The translations under genes and the position numbers were made by a program. 64,000 nt of DNA from Fasciolopsis buskii (Eukaryota > Platyhelminthes > Trematoda > Plagiorchiida > Fasciolidae). The notes beneath the pieces are model-generated. The model was given only the letters and a program-made list of their open reading frames with translations, searched no databases and was not told the origin of the DNA. The first letter of the stretch is position 1, and the number at the start of each line of letters is the position of its first letter. This document shows positions 61,001-64,000 of the stretch, piece by piece. The stretch lies in assembly GCA_008360955.1 (NCBI GenBank), contig LUCM01005952.1, positions 190,276-254,275 of the forward strand, read 5' to 3'.

Positions 61001-63130
61001 AAGTTGCCCTTTTAGCTAGCTGCTACACCAGCGTTGTTCGGTCGCTCGTTAAAGCTTCAGAGACAGCCTCCAGGGCAGACGGCTGGAGAACAACCCTTTG
61101 CCATCATATCCTGTCCTTTGTAGAGTAAGTCGTCGGACGTGTTTACACAGATAACAATCAAAGGAGAGCTCAAAAGATGACTATACCGGTACGTACCTCA
61201 GCAATAATTTAGTGCTCAATTTGAAACAGCCTCACAGCGTTGGACTCGGCGCCTTACTTGTCGCGGCGGGGGAACGATCCCATGCGAAAGATCGTCTTGT
61301 GCTAGTGTCGGTACGGTGTCTGTGACTGGATGACTGACTGATGGTTCCCGTTTTCCGTGTGTACGCGCATGTTTGTCTATGTGTCCCGCAGTGACGCGCT
61401 CGTAGTACACTTGAGCTGAAAAATCCGCTTCACAAAATTTCATGCATTTTGCTTCCGGGATGCTCTCAGGGACGGCCAGCGGCTTCCTGGAGCAAGCCTC
61501 ACTGGGGTAAAAGTACAACAGCATCACCAGGCTCATCTTCAAAGATCGGCTCCGCCATCAAGGCTTCTGCCATTTTTACGCCTCTATCCTCAACCGTTCT
61601 TAACAGCCGAAGCGTAAACCTTTGTCATTAACAATGCCCCTATCTCAAAGGAGCATGAATACATAAAAGAGAAAGAGAAAAGGAGAGCCATGACAAATGA
61701 TAGTCGAGATAGGGAGAGAAGAAGCGAAATGAAAACAGAAAAGAACCACAAGACGACCAAACAAACAGAAAGCCGGATGAAAACAGAAGAGAGCAAGGCG
61801 AAATAGGGTCCCATATAATCACAGCAGAAAGGCAGACCAAGAATTATTGACAACATCATCCCCACTAATTGAAAGAAGGAGAGTGGAGTAAGGACACCGA
61901 AACCGGGTCGCTGAAAAAGGAGAGGTCAAATGAAAGAAAAGGACAACAGCGAAGAAGAAAATAAAAATAGCCAATGGCAGCCTCCAACGCACGCATGAAC
62001 ACACAAGCGCAAACCAAACAAACACGCGGCATTCAGACATATAAACGCCATGTACGTCGGACGAAGCTACAGCGATGTAAAGCCATTTTATTGGGTTGAA
62101 CGAGCAGCAGCAGTCGCCGGTTTCGCGAGGGGTGGATCATCTATGCTCCTTCTCCTTCCCGATATCCCTCTCAATTCTTGTTCATTTTCTGACAGATAGA
62201 ACCTTACTTTCGTGCTAATCTTTCCATCTGTGGCCTGTGCTTTTACCTCGAAAACAGGATAGGCTTAAATTTGCTTACTTTTGTCTGACTCCATTGGGAA
62301 TGATGCAGTTTTATTGAGAGCAGTACATCTTGGCATTGCTGTAGAACAGGTGCCAGCTAGTGGCTGATAGCCGGACGGTCTTCGACTGTTATTACAAGGC
62401 ATGCTTCGGTTTTAGGCCAGTGCCGCATCTACACCAAGCAACCCAATCAAACTTCCCGTTACCATTTCCTCTAAATCCCAGACTTCGTCAGCCTGCATCT
62501 TCTGACCAGAAGATCACACAAAATACATATGCATAAGACCTTGGTCTGTTACCAATGCACAGGAGTACCATCAGAAACCGGGACACTCGAAAACGGCCGT
62601 TCCTATGTGGTATTGACAATTTGGCCACTCCCGCGAAACGGTCGCGCCTGTCGGTCATTCAGATCTGAACGCCATCTGTCCAAACGCAGGAACCGGTTAT
62701 GCCTAAAACTGTCTACCAGAACACATCAAATAATGTTCGCTGCAAAATGCCTACTGGTGACAATTTGGCTGAATTACAAAAAATTGACGACTGTGAAGGA
62801 ACGATGGTAGGCGGAAAATAAGGTTGTCGTTTTGTTATCAAAAATAGAAATAGCATGACAACGCCGTAAAATATGCTGGCCAACGTGTTGGAAATAATCT
62901 TTCGTTTTTTTCTATTTTTGTAAAGGAAATGGTAAATGTAAATGAAATGCGCTGTTCACCTGGTTTTTAGCCATGAGATGGTATACTGGCCCTGCACGCA
63001 AAGGTGCAGGTCTTGGCGTGTGCAGCAGGCTCAGCGGAATTGAACCCAACGTTGGCAAACGTCGCACTGCGTCCAGTCCGTTGTTGCATCCAGATCAATG
63101 AGAGGCTGCTGCCGTCTGCATGTGCCTCAG
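61000..63130. other. Unassigned region with purine-rich tract
   Basis: No recognised gene. A GA-rich tract runs from about 61,655 to 61,970 on the plus strand. A minus-strand 108-codon stretch (61,542-61,216) and a plus-strand 93-codon stretch (62,529-62,810) are unassigned. Confidence 0.4.
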
Positions 63131-63136
63131 GTCCGT

Positions 63137-63602
63137 TTAGTTGAAGAAGGTGGTGGCTCCTACTGCCTGCATCTCAGACTTCAGCAGTCTGTATGCGGCA
63201 GAAGTTACATTTGCGTGCTTCTTAAACTTTGGTAACTGTAGGGGATCGCTGGCAACCTGAATGCCAACGTCATCCGTCCCCCTGGGAGCAGCGGAAGTCT
63301 TACCTTTAGAAAAAGTAGGCACCCGTATGGATACAGACGTACTGGGAATAGGCTCTACTGACGTCCTAATTTTCTGTCTTACTACTGCGAACGCATTTAC
63401 GGGCAAATGTAATTAATCCTGCATCCCTGTCTATATGCACCAAGGTATTGGTACCCTTGTGTACGGTGAAATAAGCCGTTTTCTCCGTTCCTATCAACCT
63501 AGCCATATTTCGCACTTCCCTTAACAAGGCCCGTACCGCTTCTTCACTTGCTGTCACTGAAGACACGTAAATATCTTGACAAGCAGCGGCTAGAAGGGAC
63601 AT
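63137..63602 (-). CDS. Two overlapping minus-strand open frames, unknown product
   Basis: The first frame (63,602-63,366, 78 codons from ATG) encodes SEEAVRALLREVRNMARLIG, then TEKTAYFTVHKGTNTLVHID and RDAGLITFARK. It overlaps by 41 nt a second frame (63,406-63,137) encoding PVNAFAVVRQKIRTSVEPIP, then GTDDVGIQVASDPLQLPKFK and TSAAYRLLKSEMQAVGATTF. Both read like protein rather than chance. One frameshift would join them, or they may be a retroelement gag with a shift. I recognise no domain. The sequence to the end of the window adds no motif. Confidence 0.25.
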
Positions 63603-64000
63603 CTTACCTTCTTTAATGAAATAGAAATTTTCCTTCTTTATGCTGAATTCCTTCCTGGGTGTCAGTGATCAGCGCATTTCATCCTCACCATAGTACCTTC
63701 ACGACCTACTGATGTTCTGCCTACGTTATACCTAAAAAACAAGTACACACAATATGTGGGTACACGGCTACAGGCAAAAATTCCAGAAAGTACACATGCA
63801 GTGCCCTTAAAAATGATTGTGAACTCCGTGGACAAAGTGATTGCGTCGAAGACGAAATCCCACCCCCTTATATAACATTCTCTAAATGCAACATGGCGAA
63901 GTATGGATACTCATATCGAAGAACTGCAAATAAAAAGTACGTGAAAGCACGACTGAATTAACGACGACCACGCAGATGTTTCCGACTTTTGTGAATGCGG

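Noticed and set aside
61640..62040. Minus-strand hydrophobic frames
   Set aside because: Products of a GA-rich tract read on its pyrimidine strand; no domain signal.
1..64000. CRISPR arrays, bacterial operons, phage or plasmid genes
   Set aside because: No direct-repeat arrays, ribosome-binding-site spacing or long continuous ORFs of prokaryotic type were seen anywhere in the window.

Overview
The window looks like intergenic or intronic chromatin from a repeat-rich animal genome. It is most probably a flatworm, and a diphyllobothriidean-type tapeworm is my best guess from the style of the retroelements; no search was run. There are no operons, no bacterial-type genes, no rRNA and no convincing tRNA. 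Almost every recognisable coding signal is a decayed transposon, broken by stops and frameshifts. Assignments were made by translating both strands by eye and matching known reverse transcriptase (RT), endonuclease (EN), gag and transposase motifs.

Layout. 0.5-2.7 kb: two RTE-like EN-RT remnants (minus) around a mariner-like transposase tail (plus). 3.0-4.3 kb: a Ty3/gypsy gag and RT remnant (plus). 4.67-4.90 kb: a foldback repeat. 4.9-8.1 kb: two CR1/jockey-like RT remnants (minus), facing a family B 3' fragment (plus, 8.2-8.9 kb). 10.3-11.46 kb: a family C 3' region (plus). 11.5-13.7 kb: two more RT remnants (minus). 15.9-17.68 kb: the best preserved family B element (plus), with an (AAAT)n tail. 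17.7-24 kb: mostly unassigned, with a pyrimidine-rich block. 24.0-26.9 kb: two RT remnants (minus). 32.0-35.96 kb: family A copy 1 (plus) with EN and RT, containing an 822-base assembly gap. 38.85-41.57 kb: a family C element (minus). 45.6-46.2 kb: an RT remnant (plus). 51.5-52.7 kb: an RT remnant (minus). 55.26-57.7 kb: family A copy 2 (minus). 60.7-61.0 kb: a possible RT fragment (plus).

Family names A, B and C are my own. Families A and C, which differ in body sequence, end in the same roughly 45-nt 3' tail: a 5-bp stem with a 5-nt loop followed by (ATT)n. The two family A copies form a large inverted repeat about 20 kb apart. They share an internal deletion that removes the RT catalytic core, and they show near-identical tracts next to clearly diverged ones. 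Two family C 3' regions form a second inverted repeat about 28 kb apart.

Three minus-strand segments (30.25-30.36, 43.59-43.81 and 48.24-48.53 kb) have open frames bounded by plausible splice sites and may be exons of host gene(s). One weakly resembles protein phosphatase 1 inhibitor-2. If they are real, much of the window is intron filled by retroelements.
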